From: M3007 sp964539805
GTDB lineage: Bacteria; Bacteroidota; Bacteroidia; Chitinophagales; Saprospiraceae
Assembly (NCBI GenBank): GCA_964539805.1
Contig: CAZIKN010000001.1
Coordinates: 1-64,000 of the forward strand
Reading direction: 5' to 3'
DNA: 64,000 bases
The translations under genes were made by a program, and so were the position numbers. Each line of letters begins with the position of its first letter. The stretch's first letter is position 1. Below the pieces are notes generated by a model, which saw only the letters and a list, made by a program, of their open reading frames with translations, had not been told where the DNA came from and did not search any database. This document shows, piece after piece, positions 1 through 8,532 of this stretch.

Positions 1-945
1 GGATTGCTGACCGATGTTGCAACTGGAAAAAAATTGGCCAAAGAAATAGGCTATCCTGTCATTCTCAAAGCCACTGCGGGCGGAGGCGGAAAAGGCATGC
101 GCATCGTATGGAAAGAAGACGAGTTTGAAAACCAATGGGATACCGCTCGGCGCGAAGCTAAAGCTTCATTTGCCAACGATGGTATCTATATGGAAAAATA
201 TATTGAGGAGCCCCGCCACATCGAGATCCAGGTAGCCGGCGACCAATTTGGCAAAGCCTGCCATCTCTCCGAACGCGACTGTTCCATCCAACGCAGGCAC
301 CAAAAATTGGTTGAAGAAAGCCCCTCTCCATTTATGACGCCCGAACTGAGGGAAAAAATGGGTGAGGCAGCCATAAAAGCCTGCAATGCAATCAATTATG
401 AAGGTGTGGGCACCATAGAATTTTTGGTGGACAAATACCGGAATTTCTATTTCATGGAAATGAACACGCGTATCCAGGTGGAACATACCGTGACCGAAGA
501 GGTAATTGATTTTGACCTGATCAAAGAGCAAATTAAAATTGCAGCAGGTCTGCCCATATCAGGACGCAACTATTTCCCTGAAATGCATGCCATAGAGTGC
601 CGTATCAATGCCGAAGATCCTTTCAACGATTTTCGCCCAAGCCCGGGCCGTATCACCTCTTTTCACTCGCCCAAAGGGCATGGCGTGCGCGTGGATACAC
701 ATGTATATGGTGGCTATACCGTGCCACCTTACTATGACAGCATGATCGCCAAACTGATCGTGCGCGCACGCACGCGCGAAGAAGCTATAACCAAAATGGA
801 CCGGGCATTGGACGAATTCGTCGCAGAGGGCATCAAAACCACGGTGCCTTTCCACCAACGCCTCATGCGCAACAAGGATTTTCAGGATGGCAATTTCCAC
901 ACAGGCTTCCTAAATTCATGGGATTTCAAGTCCGTGGAACTTTGA
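1..945 (+). CDS. accC: Biotin carboxylase subunit of acetyl-CoA carboxylase (5' truncated)
   Basis: The reading frame is open at the first base, so about 130 N-terminal residues of the usual ~450 lie outside the window. The visible part holds the ATP-grasp glycine-rich loop (KATAGGGGKGMR), the ERDCSIQRRHQK segment and the EMNTRIQVEH segment with the catalytic Arg and Glu, followed by the biotin carboxylase C-terminal domain (AIECRINAEDP, YTVPPYYDSMI). The enzyme carboxylates biotin on the carrier protein using ATP and bicarbonate, the first step of fatty acid synthesis. One small difference is Thr where EHPVTE normally has Pro. The next gene is unrelated, so accC is probably the last gene of its unit. 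Confidence 0.95.
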   Translation, partial: GLLTDVATGKKLAKEIGYPVILKATAGGGGKGMRIVWKEDEFENQWDTARREAKASFANDGIYMEKYIEEPRHIEIQVAGDQFGKACHLSERDCSIQRRHQKLVEESPSPFMTPELREKMGEAAIKACNAINYEGVGTIEFLVDKYRNFYFMEMNTRIQVEHTVTEEVIDFDLIKEQIKIAAGLPISGRNYFPEMHAIECRINAEDPFNDFRPSPGRITSFHSPKGHGVRVDTHVYGGYTVPPYYDSMIAKLIVRARTREEAITKMDRALDEFVAEGIKTTVPFHQRLMRNKDFQDGNFHTGFLNSWDFKSVEL

Positions 946-976
946 GTATCTATCGCGATTGATTCGCATGCCTACA

Positions 977-1023
977 TCAGAACGCGCCGAAGCAACTGCT
1001 AAACAGTATTTGGCGCGTTCTGA
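977..1023 (+). terminator. Inverted repeat after accC
   Basis: A perfect 12-bp stem (977-988 pairing with 1012-1023, core AACGCGCC) encloses a 23-nt loop that has its own small ACTG/CAGT stem. It sits 31 bases after the accC stop codon and before the next gene. No U-run follows, so it could be a terminator-like or 3'-stabilising hairpin. Confidence 0.5.
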
Positions 1024-1075
1024 GTTTATAATACAATGATAACAAATCTTTTGTGTCGTCTGTTAAATTAAAATT

Positions 1076-1867
1076 ATGGAGCAAGTCAGCTTGAAATTAC
1101 CCCCAGAGATGGAAGCTTTTCGGGATAAAATCACACAAACCCGTTGCCCCTTTATTCGGGCAAAAGCCCAATCCTCACGCAATACCACACTTTGGGAAAG
1201 TAAGGTGGGCGGCATACCCTATTTACCCAAAGGAACCGATTGGCCTGTTACACCTCAAGGCATTCCGTTGTTCTTTCTGGCACAAATCAATTGTGCTGAT
1301 TTGCCAGCATTAAGCCCATTCCCCACGTCGGGAATACTTCAATTTTTCATCTTTGACGATGATTTATACGGTATGGATTTCGATGATGGTGAAAACCCCG
1401 ATACTTTTCGTGTACTGTATCATCCAGAAGTGGTACATGATGAAAAACAGTTAAATACAAATTTCCCTCCGATTCAGGATTATGACCTCCTTCCTCACCA
1501 CCCTGATGAAGTTTATCCCTTGGAATTCAGATTGGAAAATGAATATTTGCCCATGACTGATTATGGATTTTCTCAACTGTTTGGCGCTGATTTTTTTCAG
1601 CAGTTTGGTGAAAAAGAATGGGACTTGGCAGATCAATATGGCAAGGCCGTGCGCGCAGACGGACACAAATTAGGTGGCTATGCCTACTTTACCCAAGACG
1701 ATCCTCGGCGCCCTGATGATCCCATGCTCTTGTTGTTCCAGCTGGACTCTGATGAGAAAATGGATCTAATGTGGGGCGATATGGGGGTCGGCCACTTCTT
1801 TATTCGAGAAAAAGACCTAATAACCCGCGATTTTTCACGGGTGTTGTATGATTGGGATTGCTTGTAA
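1076..1867 (+). CDS. YwqG/DUF1963 family protein
   Basis: A 263-residue cytosolic protein with no signal peptide. The pattern matches the YwqG (DUF1963) family: an N-terminal KxGGxPYLPKGTDWP block, then a LFFLAQINCADLP strand, an acidic ILQFFIFDDD strand, and a C-terminal KLGGYAYFTQDDPR plus LLFQLDSD segment. These residues are typical of the family, whose biochemical role is unknown. It stands alone between the accC hairpin and a convergent gene, so context gives no function. Confidence 0.8.
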   Translation: MEQVSLKLPPEMEAFRDKITQTRCPFIRAKAQSSRNTTLWESKVGGIPYLPKGTDWPVTPQGIPLFFLAQINCADLPALSPFPTSGILQFFIFDDDLYGMDFDDGENPDTFRVLYHPEVVHDEKQLNTNFPPIQDYDLLPHHPDEVYPLEFRLENEYLPMTDYGFSQLFGADFFQQFGEKEWDLADQYGKAVRADGHKLGGYAYFTQDDPRRPDDPMLLLFQLDSDEKMDLMWGDMGVGHFFIREKDLITRDFSRVLYDWDCL

Positions 1868-1990
1868 AATACCTCTTTTCAAAACTTAAAGCTCAGGTAT
1901 CTTTACGCCACTACAGGTGGGGGAAATAGCCGAAAAGCAGCACGAAAAGATCAATTTCTGGCCCTATAGTCTCCTGCCGCAACAAGCCTA

Positions 1991-2656
1991 TTATTGTCCG
2001 AAGGCAAATTGTACAATATTCGCCCCCATTTGAAGGGCTTTGGTGCGCAGGTCCTGCGGATCATTATGGACATCATCCCAGCCATCACCAAGATCCGTTT
2101 CAAAATCATAAAAACACACTACCCTACCCTGCCATACCAATCCAAAGCCTTGGGCAGGCTTTCCATCGTGTTGGTGTATTTTGGGCAACCCATTTTTGAA
2201 ATCATATTTTTGATGGTAAATAGGGTGTGAAAATGGCAATTCCACAAAATCCAGTTCCGGGAATACCTTTTTCATGGCAGGCCGCACGAAAGGGTCAAGT
2301 CCGTAATCATCATTGAGGATAAGAAAACCGCCACCTTCCAAGTAGGCGCGCAGATTGCGCGCCTCAACATCACTGAACAGCATATTGCCATGTCCTGTGG
2401 CATATACAATGGGATGGTTGAATATCTCGGCGCTACCGGGCTCTACGGTCACAAATTCCTGATCAAAATTAGTGCGCAGGTTGTCATTGCAGAACTTGGC
2501 AAGATTTTTCAGTGAATTGACGTCATTGTACCAGTCCCCTCCACCGGCATATTTGAGCAAACCAAACTTAAGTGTTGGCGGTGGCGCCGGAACAAAAGCG
2601 TAAGAAAGCCATAGACCCAAGCTAAAAAGCAAAAAATATAAACTTTTTCTAAACAT
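1991..2656 (-). CDS. DUF4159 domain protein, exported
   Basis: A 221-residue protein with an N-terminal hydrophobic signal or anchor (residues 5-22, ending AFVPAPPP). The rest resembles DUF4159 proteins: a GGGDWYNDVNSLKNLAKFCN start, a YATGHGNMLFS segment and the GGGFLILNDDYG block, a glutamine-amidotransferase-like fold that lacks an evident catalytic Cys. It follows the DUF937/OmpA gene by 5 bases and is the last gene of the leftward block. Exact function is unknown; DUF4159 proteins in Bacteroidota are often encoded near envelope genes. Confidence 0.8.
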   Translation of the reverse strand: MFRKSLYFLLFSLGLWLSYAFVPAPPPTLKFGLLKYAGGGDWYNDVNSLKNLAKFCNDNLRTNFDQEFVTVEPGSAEIFNHPIVYATGHGNMLFSDVEARNLRAYLEGGGFLILNDDYGLDPFVRPAMKKVFPELDFVELPFSHPIYHQKYDFKNGLPKIHQHDGKPAQGFGLVWQGRVVCFYDFETDLGDGWDDVHNDPQDLRTKALQMGANIVQFAFGQ

Positions 2657-2661
2657 AACAA

Positions 2662-3825
2662 TTATTTTGCACGTACACTAAACGAAATTCGACGATTTTT
2701 AGCCTTATTGGCAGGGGTGTCATTTGGGGCTACGGGATGTTGCTCACCGTAGCCTTCGGCTTCCATGCGGTCAGCGGCAATGCCCTTATTTCCGAGCCAA
2801 TTCAGGACAGCTTTTGCCCGTTCATCGCTAAGTTTCATATTCTTTTTGTCATCGCCATCCGAATCGGTATAGCCACCTATGCGCACTTTAACCGCCGGAT
2901 AAGCATTGAGCAGGGCCAGAATATTGTTTAATTTCACTTCGGATTCCGGTTTAACAACTGATTTGTTTACATCAAATTGAATCTCCGGGAAATTGAACCA
3001 TTTCTGTTTATTTATGCTGTCATTACCCATGATAAATGCTTGCATGGCGAACTCCTCCGTACCAACTTCCAGTTTGACCTTAGGCTCTATCACAGCAGCC
3101 ACTGCGGGAGCCGGGGCAGTTATTGGTTCTTCTTTAACTATTTCTGCAGGTTTGTTGCCATAACTCCTTAGGTAATACATGATACCAGTACCAAGGCCAA
3201 GCAAAAGCAACAAGGGCCAAAGCCAGCCCAAGCCAGCTGAACTATTTGCTTCATCTTCATTATTGTTGTACTGGGTATTGGTTTTGGGCGTACTAATAAA
3301 GCCAAGTACGGCACCAAGGCCAGCAGGCAACATACCCATAATGTGGTTTTTCTCACTGCTCAAAAGGCCCAAAAGCCCTGAAACATTCAGGCCATCAGTC
3401 TTGATTTTTTGACTTAAAAAGCCCATGACCAAGGGGCCAGCCAAACCCAACAAGGAAGAAGTAGAAGATGGTTTTATACCAGCAAAAGAAGATACTGCAT
3501 TGGTAATGGCAGGTACTTTTGGGCCAAAGAGCAGGCCCAACAATTGACCAGCGCTATCTTTGGGATCATTATGTGCCAAATTGCCAGTTCCGATCAGGCT
3601 GTCAAGATGGCCCAAAACATCAGGGCTAAAAGCAGATAAAGCGGAAAAAATTTGGCCCATAGCACTTGAATCATTGCTTTTGTTCAAAATACCTGAGAGT
3701 ATAGTGGGCACCAATGCACCTAAGGCCTTGCTAAGGCCCGCTTCGTTTTCATTCAATTGATTGGCTGCATGACCAATAAGTTCAGGAGTGATATACGCTT
3801 TGAGAGAATCAAGTAGATTTGACAT
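2662..3825 (-). CDS. DUF937 and OmpA-like C-terminal domain protein
   Basis: Start chosen at the ATG at 3825 (MSNLLDSLKAY, 387 residues); the frame extends 9 codons upstream with nothing protein-like. The N-terminal ~170 residues are a Gly/Leu/Ser-rich DUF937-type region. One membrane helix follows (GWLWPLLLLLGLGTGIMYYL), then a Pro/Ala linker and a C-terminal OmpA peptidoglycan-binding domain (IQFDVNKSVVKPES, GYTDSDGDDKKN, LSDERAKAVLNWL, NRRISF). The protein probably tethers an inner-membrane-anchored domain to peptidoglycan. It is followed 5 bases later by the DUF4159 gene, so the two probably share a transcript. Confidence 0.85.
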   Translation of the reverse strand: MSNLLDSLKAYITPELIGHAANQLNENEAGLSKALGALVPTILSGILNKSNDSSAMGQIFSALSAFSPDVLGHLDSLIGTGNLAHNDPKDSAGQLLGLLFGPKVPAITNAVSSFAGIKPSSTSSLLGLAGPLVMGFLSQKIKTDGLNVSGLLGLLSSEKNHIMGMLPAGLGAVLGFISTPKTNTQYNNNEDEANSSAGLGWLWPLLLLLGLGTGIMYYLRSYGNKPAEIVKEEPITAPAPAVAAVIEPKVKLEVGTEEFAMQAFIMGNDSINKQKWFNFPEIQFDVNKSVVKPESEVKLNNILALLNAYPAVKVRIGGYTDSDGDDKKNMKLSDERAKAVLNWLGNKGIAADRMEAEGYGEQHPVAPNDTPANKAKNRRISFSVRAK

Positions 3826-3879
3826 TGTTTGAATGTTGTAATGTGTGATCAAGATGGGATGAATGGAAGTGACAAGGCA

Positions 3880-5010
3880 TTAAAGCCTTGTACTCACTTT
3901 TTTCACCATGTTGTTTTTCCATGGTAAAAAGTCGCCATCAAGTATATGTTTGCGCGCCGTTTTGACGAGCCAAAGGTAAAAACTTAAATTTTGCAACGTA
4001 GCCAACTGCATGCCCAAAATTTCCTCATTGATAAATAAATGTCGGAGATAGGCTCTTGAATGCGTTCGGCTTGTGTGGCAGGCGCCATTGGGGTCAATCG
4101 GTGTAAAATCCTCTTTCCAACGACTATTTCTTATATGGACAATGCCTTCCGAGGTATAAATAACGCCATGTCTGGCATTCCTGGTAGGCAAAACACAATC
4201 AAACATATCAATGCCACGGGCTATGCCTTCCAATATATTCTCCGGTGTACCCACCCCCATGAGGTAACGCGGCTTGTCCTTGGGCAGGATTTCCGTAACC
4301 AATTCCGTCATGGCATACATCTCTTCAGCGGGTTCGCCTACGCTCAGGCCACCTATCGCATTGCCTTCCCGATCAAAGGAGGCGATTGTTTCAGCCGAAA
4401 TTTTGCGCAGCTCCGGGTATGTGCTTCCCTGCACTATTGGAAAAAGGGTTTGGCTGTACCCGTACAACGGTTCCGTTTGGTCAAAACGCTCCACACAGCG
4501 GGCCAACCACCGATGGGTGAGGTGCATGGAATTCGTAGCATATTTCAGATCACAGGGATAAGGCGTGCACTCATCAAAAGCCATAATGATATCAGCGCCA
4601 ATGGTTCTTTGGATATCCATTACATTTTCTGGCGTAAAGATGTGCTTAGAGCCATCAATATGGCTTTGAAACGTAACTCCTTCCTCCTTGATTTTTCGCC
4701 GATGTGCCAAAGAGTGTACCTGAAAACCGCCACTATCTGTCAAAATAGGGTGCCTCCAGCCATTAAACCCATGCAACCCTCCTGCTTGGCGTATGATGTC
4801 CAAGCCCGGACGTAAATAAAGGTGATAAGTATTCCCTAAAATTATTTGCGCCAAAATATCTTGTTCCAGTTCATGCTGATGCACAGCTTTTACAGTGGCA
4901 GCAGTGCCTACAGGCATAAAAATAGGGGTTTCAATGCTGCCATGATCAGTCTCGATCAATCCCGCTCGTGCCCTGCTATCAGGATCAGTATGTTTAAGGG
5001 TAAATTTCAT
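3880..5010 (-). CDS. tgt: Queuine tRNA-ribosyltransferase
   Basis: A 376-residue TIM-barrel enzyme that exchanges G34 of GUN anticodons for preQ1 during queuosine synthesis. It shows TDSGGFQV (general base Asp), AFDECTPYP, GGLSVGEPAEEM, LMGVGTPENILEG and the nucleophile region DMFDCVLPTR. The zinc site usually reads CDCYTC followed by a His in TIHNL. Here the first and third Cys are Gly and Ser (NGACHTS) and the His is Gln (TLQNL), so zinc binding by the usual four ligands is not possible. It lies between the VF530-like and OmpA genes in the leftward block. Confidence 0.96.
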   Translation of the reverse strand: MKFTLKHTDPDSRARAGLIETDHGSIETPIFMPVGTAATVKAVHQHELEQDILAQIILGNTYHLYLRPGLDIIRQAGGLHGFNGWRHPILTDSGGFQVHSLAHRRKIKEEGVTFQSHIDGSKHIFTPENVMDIQRTIGADIIMAFDECTPYPCDLKYATNSMHLTHRWLARCVERFDQTEPLYGYSQTLFPIVQGSTYPELRKISAETIASFDREGNAIGGLSVGEPAEEMYAMTELVTEILPKDKPRYLMGVGTPENILEGIARGIDMFDCVLPTRNARHGVIYTSEGIVHIRNSRWKEDFTPIDPNGACHTSRTHSRAYLRHLFINEEILGMQLATLQNLSFYLWLVKTARKHILDGDFLPWKNNMVKKVSTRL

Positions 5011-5057
5011 GTAAAAAGGATATAAATAAAATCAACTGTATGATTTTCAATTGATTA

Positions 5058-5282
5058 CTATTTATCTTCTTGTATGCACCGCAAGTATAGTTCTTCTACT
5101 TTGATTCTGGCCCATTCATGTTTGCGCAAAAATTTCAGGCTGGAATTGATGCTCGGCTCGTTTTTGAAACAGTTGATGTCTATGAAATAGGCCAAACCTT
5201 CCCAGCGATACAGGTCCAGGAGATGTTCAAGCATCATCTTTAAGGTAATACCATGCAAGGGATTGTTGGGCTGTTTTTCCAT
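5058..5282 (-). CDS. VF530 family (DUF2132) small DNA-binding-like protein
   Basis: A 74-residue protein starting at the ATG at 5282 (MEKQPNNPLHGITL). It matches the VF530/DUF2132 family over its full length: NNPLHGITLKMMLEHL, then a W-G/E-L segment, INCFKNEPSINSSLKFLRK and WARIKVEELYL. The VF530 structure is a small helical protein proposed to bind DNA; the function is not established. A clear promoter ends 7 bases before the ATG, which suggests a leaderless mRNA. tgt follows after 47 bases and may be co-transcribed. Confidence 0.85.
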   Translation of the reverse strand: MEKQPNNPLHGITLKMMLEHLLDLYRWEGLAYFIDINCFKNEPSINSSLKFLRKHEWARIKVEELYLRCIQEDK

Positions 5283-5289
5283 GTGGGCG

Positions 5290-5319
5290 CAAAAATAGCA
5301 CATTTTGACAAGTCATCAA
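5290..5319 (-). promoter_or_regulatory. Bacteroidota-type promoter for the VF530-like gene
   Basis: On the minus strand: TTG (5319-5317), 19-bp spacer, TATTTTTG (5297-5290). This matches the TTTG/TTG-N19-TAnnTTTG pattern. The start codon begins 8 bases after the last base of the box, so transcription probably starts at or next to the ATG. Confidence 0.65.
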
Positions 5320-5359
5320 CATGCCAAGCGCATTTTGAAGGGTCAGCCAAACAGTATGG

Positions 5360-5827
5360 TTACAGGGTTCCGAATTTCTCTTCCAATACTTTCCAGCGGT
5401 AATCAAAAATTTGGTCTAATTGCTTTTTGACAAAAAGCAACTTAGCTATGTCTCCCAGGGGGCCAAGTGGTAGCCTATAGTGTACCAGATCCGTCATTTC
5501 CACACCGCCATCAATGGGTGTAAAGTGGTGCTGATGATGCCACATCACGTATGGGCCTACGCGTTGTTCATCTACAAAAAATTGTTTGTCCTGCACGTGT
5601 GTAATTTCGGTCATCCAAAACAGAGGAATTCCCAAGATAGGCTTCACCGTGTAGGTAATGATCTGTCCAGCATACATTTTAGAAAGAAAATCAGGGTCTG
5701 ATGTAACCCTAAAATCCATGTAGGCAGGCGTTATTTCTTTCAAATTAAGGGGATTAGAAAAGAAATCCCATGCTTTTTCAAGCGTGATAGGCAGGCGTTG
5801 GACGCGTTTGATGGAGTGTACTGACAT
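5360..5827 (-). CDS. SRPBCC (START/Bet v1-like) family protein
   Basis: A 155-residue protein with the SRPBCC layout: an N-terminal strand (SVHSIKRVQRLPITLEKAWDFF), then NPLNLKEITPAYMDF, a hydrophobic core with GIPLFWMTEITHV, the strand VGPYVMWHHQHHFTPIDGG, and a long C-terminal helix (FDYRWKVLEEKF). Such domains bind hydrophobic ligands in a cavity, and relatives are often annotated as ligand-binding SRPBCC or cell-division inhibitor-like proteins. The ligand is unknown. It lies downstream of the DUF7009-like gene with a 44-base gap. Confidence 0.8.
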   Translation of the reverse strand: MSVHSIKRVQRLPITLEKAWDFFSNPLNLKEITPAYMDFRVTSDPDFLSKMYAGQIITYTVKPILGIPLFWMTEITHVQDKQFFVDEQRVGPYVMWHHQHHFTPIDGGVEMTDLVHYRLPLGPLGDIAKLLFVKKQLDQIFDYRWKVLEEKFGTL

Positions 5828-5871
5828 GCCAATGAAACAGATTTGTCCTAAATCGGTTCATTGGCATGACA

Positions 5872-6249
5872 TTACTTTGCCTGAAGTGGGTTGGGATAAT
5901 TATCGGACTGATCCTCGTCTGTGTCATCCAGGCAGGCAAAATCTTTTTCCAGCAGTAATTTCAACATTTGGCCTGGCATGACTTCCATTTCCCGCTCAAA
6001 CCCTACCTGATTACTATCATACCAGTTTTGGGCTTCTTGTAGGGGCAGGGCCATGCGGATCGTATTATTGGAGAAGGAGGCACTCATTTGCTGAAGTTGA
6101 GGGTCGGACTCCAGCACATAAGCGAAAACCTGGCCCTCGCCGGGTCCAAAGCAGGTTTGCTCCCTTACCTGGCCCTCGTTTTTCAACTGGAGTACCTCGG
6201 ACTGCGTGAGTCGGAATCGGACAAAATTGCCTCTAATGCGAATTTTCAT
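5872..6249 (-). CDS. Conserved hypothetical protein (DUF7009-like)
   Basis: A 125-residue cytosolic protein beginning MKIRIRGNFVRFRLTQSEV, with a CFGPGEGQVFAYVLES segment and an acidic C-terminal tail (CLDDTDEDQ). This pattern resembles the small DUF7009 family common in Bacteroidota; I know no function for it. Its ATG overlaps the tyrS stop codon (ATGA, 6246-6249), so it is probably translationally coupled to tyrosyl-tRNA synthetase. Confidence 0.65.
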   Translation of the reverse strand: MKIRIRGNFVRFRLTQSEVLQLKNEGQVREQTCFGPGEGQVFAYVLESDPQLQQMSASFSNNTIRMALPLQEAQNWYDSNQVGFEREMEVMPGQMLKLLLEKDFACLDDTDEDQSDNYPNPLQAK

Positions 6250-7520
6250 AACTGACAGAGGTATTTATTTTTTTTGCCATTCTCAACCATGAGAAATTGG
6301 TTGTGTAACAAATCAGCAGCAGAAACTATAGTGTTCAAATCACTGATTTTCAATTTATTGATGCTGATGGCATTGTTTTGGATTGCTTTTTTGGCATCGC
6401 CTCGGCTGTCAAAAATCTTTGCGCCATCTACCAAAAAATCAACAATATTTTGCCCTTGTTTCAAGTCTTCGAAACTAAGGCGCGGAGAGGGCACTTCCAA
6501 GGCTACCTGGGCAAGGGTGTGGGCATCAAGGCTGCGCAGGGTAGCCTCATCTGCTTTTGCGTCAAAAAGCAACTTAGACACGGAAAGTACTGCCTCAAAA
6601 GCCTCCAAACCGTGTATTCTCGTGGTCAGTTCTTCCGCCAATACCCTTTTTATCGCTTGAGGGGATTCATTTGCTTCTAATGTTTCTATCTCTTCCTGGG
6701 TTTTTAAAGAAAAATAACGCAAAAACTTAGGTAAATCCCGGTCGTCAGCATTCAGCCAAAACTGGTAAAACTGATAAGGGCTGGTCATATTGGCATCAAG
6801 CCAAATATTGCCCGCCTCACTTTTGCCAAATTTGGTTCCATCTGCCTTGGTTAACAATGGCGTGGTGACTGCAAAAACCTTTTGCTCATCAATTTTCCTG
6901 GACAATTCTACGCCTGCTGTTATATTGCCATATTGATCACTACCGCCCATTTGCAAGCTTACCCCCTGGTTGCGGCGCAACAAGACAAAATCATAGCCTT
7001 GCAGCAACTGGTAACTAAACTCCGTAAATGAAATCCCATTTTCGCTTTCAATACGTCTTTTTACGCTTTCCTTTGACATCATGTAATTGACCGTCAGGTA
7101 TTTGCCCACATCGCGCAGAAACTCCAACACGTTCATATTGACATAAAAATCATAATTGTTAACCAACAAGGCGTGATTGGGCGCACTTTGGTCAAAGTTC
7201 AAAAGACGTCTTATCTGTTCCACTTGACGGGCAGTATTACGATCCAATTCTTCATAACTTTTCAGGTCGCGCTCTTTATCTTTACCGCTAGGATCGCCAA
7301 TTCGACCCGTAGCCCCACCCATCAGTACAACCGGTTGATGGCCAGCACGTTGGAGAAAACTAAGCAGCATAATTTGCACATAGTTACCAATGGTAAGTGA
7401 GGGAGCGGTTGGGTCAAAACCGATATAGCCACGCACTATTGTACTTTTCAGGTGTTCTTCCACACCCGGGGTAGAGTCCTGGATAAGGCCGCGCCACTTC
7501 AATTCAGCAATAAAATCCAT
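6246..7520 (-). CDS. tyrS: Tyrosyl-tRNA synthetase
   Basis: A 424-residue class I synthetase that charges tRNA-Tyr. Visible are YIGFDPTAPSL, GGATGRIGDPSGKDKER, the tyrosine pocket LLQGYDFVLL and QMGGSDQYGNI, the KMSKS loop as KFGKS, and a C-terminal S4 domain (IFDSRGDAKKAIQ, KLKISDLNTIV). The HIGH motif is unusual: the bacterial SLHIGH is SLTIGN here, replacing both His. It starts 11 bases after pxpC and overlaps the next gene by 4 bases, so it lies in the middle of an operon. Confidence 0.96.
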   Translation of the reverse strand: MDFIAELKWRGLIQDSTPGVEEHLKSTIVRGYIGFDPTAPSLTIGNYVQIMLLSFLQRAGHQPVVLMGGATGRIGDPSGKDKERDLKSYEELDRNTARQVEQIRRLLNFDQSAPNHALLVNNYDFYVNMNVLEFLRDVGKYLTVNYMMSKESVKRRIESENGISFTEFSYQLLQGYDFVLLRRNQGVSLQMGGSDQYGNITAGVELSRKIDEQKVFAVTTPLLTKADGTKFGKSEAGNIWLDANMTSPYQFYQFWLNADDRDLPKFLRYFSLKTQEEIETLEANESPQAIKRVLAEELTTRIHGLEAFEAVLSVSKLLFDAKADEATLRSLDAHTLAQVALEVPSPRLSFEDLKQGQNIVDFLVDGAKIFDSRGDAKKAIQNNAISINKLKISDLNTIVSAADLLHNQFLMVENGKKNKYLCQL

Positions 7521-7531
7521 ATTTTAACAAT

Positions 7532-8518
7532 TTAGGAATAATCAAAAAGCGCACAAAGATTGATGTTGAAGCGCAAACGATCAAAAAAAGTTCGCCAACG
7601 GCACATAAGCATTTCGGCCTTTACAAAGTCAATCCATTGAAAATGAACATATTGACCTGATAATCCTTGTGCAATTTTTGGCAAATCCGCCCAACAAACC
7701 TGGGCAATTCGAGGATAACCACCTGTGGTTTGGGCATCATTTAGCAGTATGATGGGTTGCCCATCGGGTGGCAACTGTATAGTACCGGGCAATACACCGG
7801 AAGAAATCATGGCCCCTTGGGCGTTGCCACTCAGGGTAAAACCTTTCAGACGGATACCCATGCGATCGCGCTGATTGGTTATCAGATAGGGTTTTGAAGC
7901 AAAACTTATGCTATCCTCTTCAGGCCATTCCTCCAGCTCAGGCCCGGGGAGCACTCGTATGGTATGTTGGTGGGCTTTTGTCCAATAAGCGTATGGCGGA
8001 ACAAATCTATTGTTGAGAAAATGAGGATTTAACCCAACTTCTGACCTGCACGGTATTGATTCAAGCATGTCTCCCACTTGGAGCATTCTGCCATCCAAAC
8101 CACCAAAACTACCTGAAAGACAGCTTGATCTGCTTTCAAAAACCATAGGCAAATCCCAACCGCCGCTAACACTTAAGTAAGCATAAATTCCTGAATCTGA
8201 ATGCTTTACACCAATAACATCCCCGTCCTTAACATAACATGGCCAATTCGCATTTTGGGAATGATGGTTCACAAAGAAGCGAACTCCGGGCCCACAACAA
8301 CAAATAAAGCCCGAGGAGAGCACGCGAGCAGACCAACCCGCTCCCGGAACAATCTCAATAGAGGCAGCGCCCGCCTCATTGTTCAGCAATATATTTGAAA
8401 GCGCGTAACTGTACCAGTCCACTGCACCTCCAACTGGTACACCAAACATGCGGGTGGCATGCCTGCCATCATCTTGTATGGTGCTGCCCATCCCCGATTT
8501 TTGTATAACTAAACGCAC
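7532..8518 (-). CDS. pxpC: 5-oxoprolinase subunit C (biotin-dependent carboxyltransferase family)
   Basis: A 328-residue protein of the PxpC/KipA family, with GMGSTIQDDGR at the N-terminus, FGVPVGGAVDWYSYALSN, IEIVPGAGWS and a C-terminal LPPDGQPIILLNDAQTTGGYPRIAQV block. With PxpA and PxpB it makes the ATP-dependent 5-oxoprolinase that opens pyroglutamate to glutamate. The start is a GTG at 8518, since no in-frame ATG lies near. It follows pxpB by 14 bases. pxpA is not in the window. Confidence 0.9.
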   Translation of the reverse strand: MRLVIQKSGMGSTIQDDGRHATRMFGVPVGGAVDWYSYALSNILLNNEAGAASIEIVPGAGWSARVLSSGFICCCGPGVRFFVNHHSQNANWPCYVKDGDVIGVKHSDSGIYAYLSVSGGWDLPMVFESRSSCLSGSFGGLDGRMLQVGDMLESIPCRSEVGLNPHFLNNRFVPPYAYWTKAHQHTIRVLPGPELEEWPEEDSISFASKPYLITNQRDRMGIRLKGFTLSGNAQGAMISSGVLPGTIQLPPDGQPIILLNDAQTTGGYPRIAQVCWADLPKIAQGLSGQYVHFQWIDFVKAEMLMCRWRTFFDRLRFNINLCALFDYS

Positions 8519-8532
8519 AAGATAAGCATGAA

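Noticed and set aside
1889..2014. Short open frame on the + strand with protein-like composition
   Set aside because: It runs about 42 codons between two stops, overlaps the end of the DUF4159 gene, has no start signal and matches no family I know.
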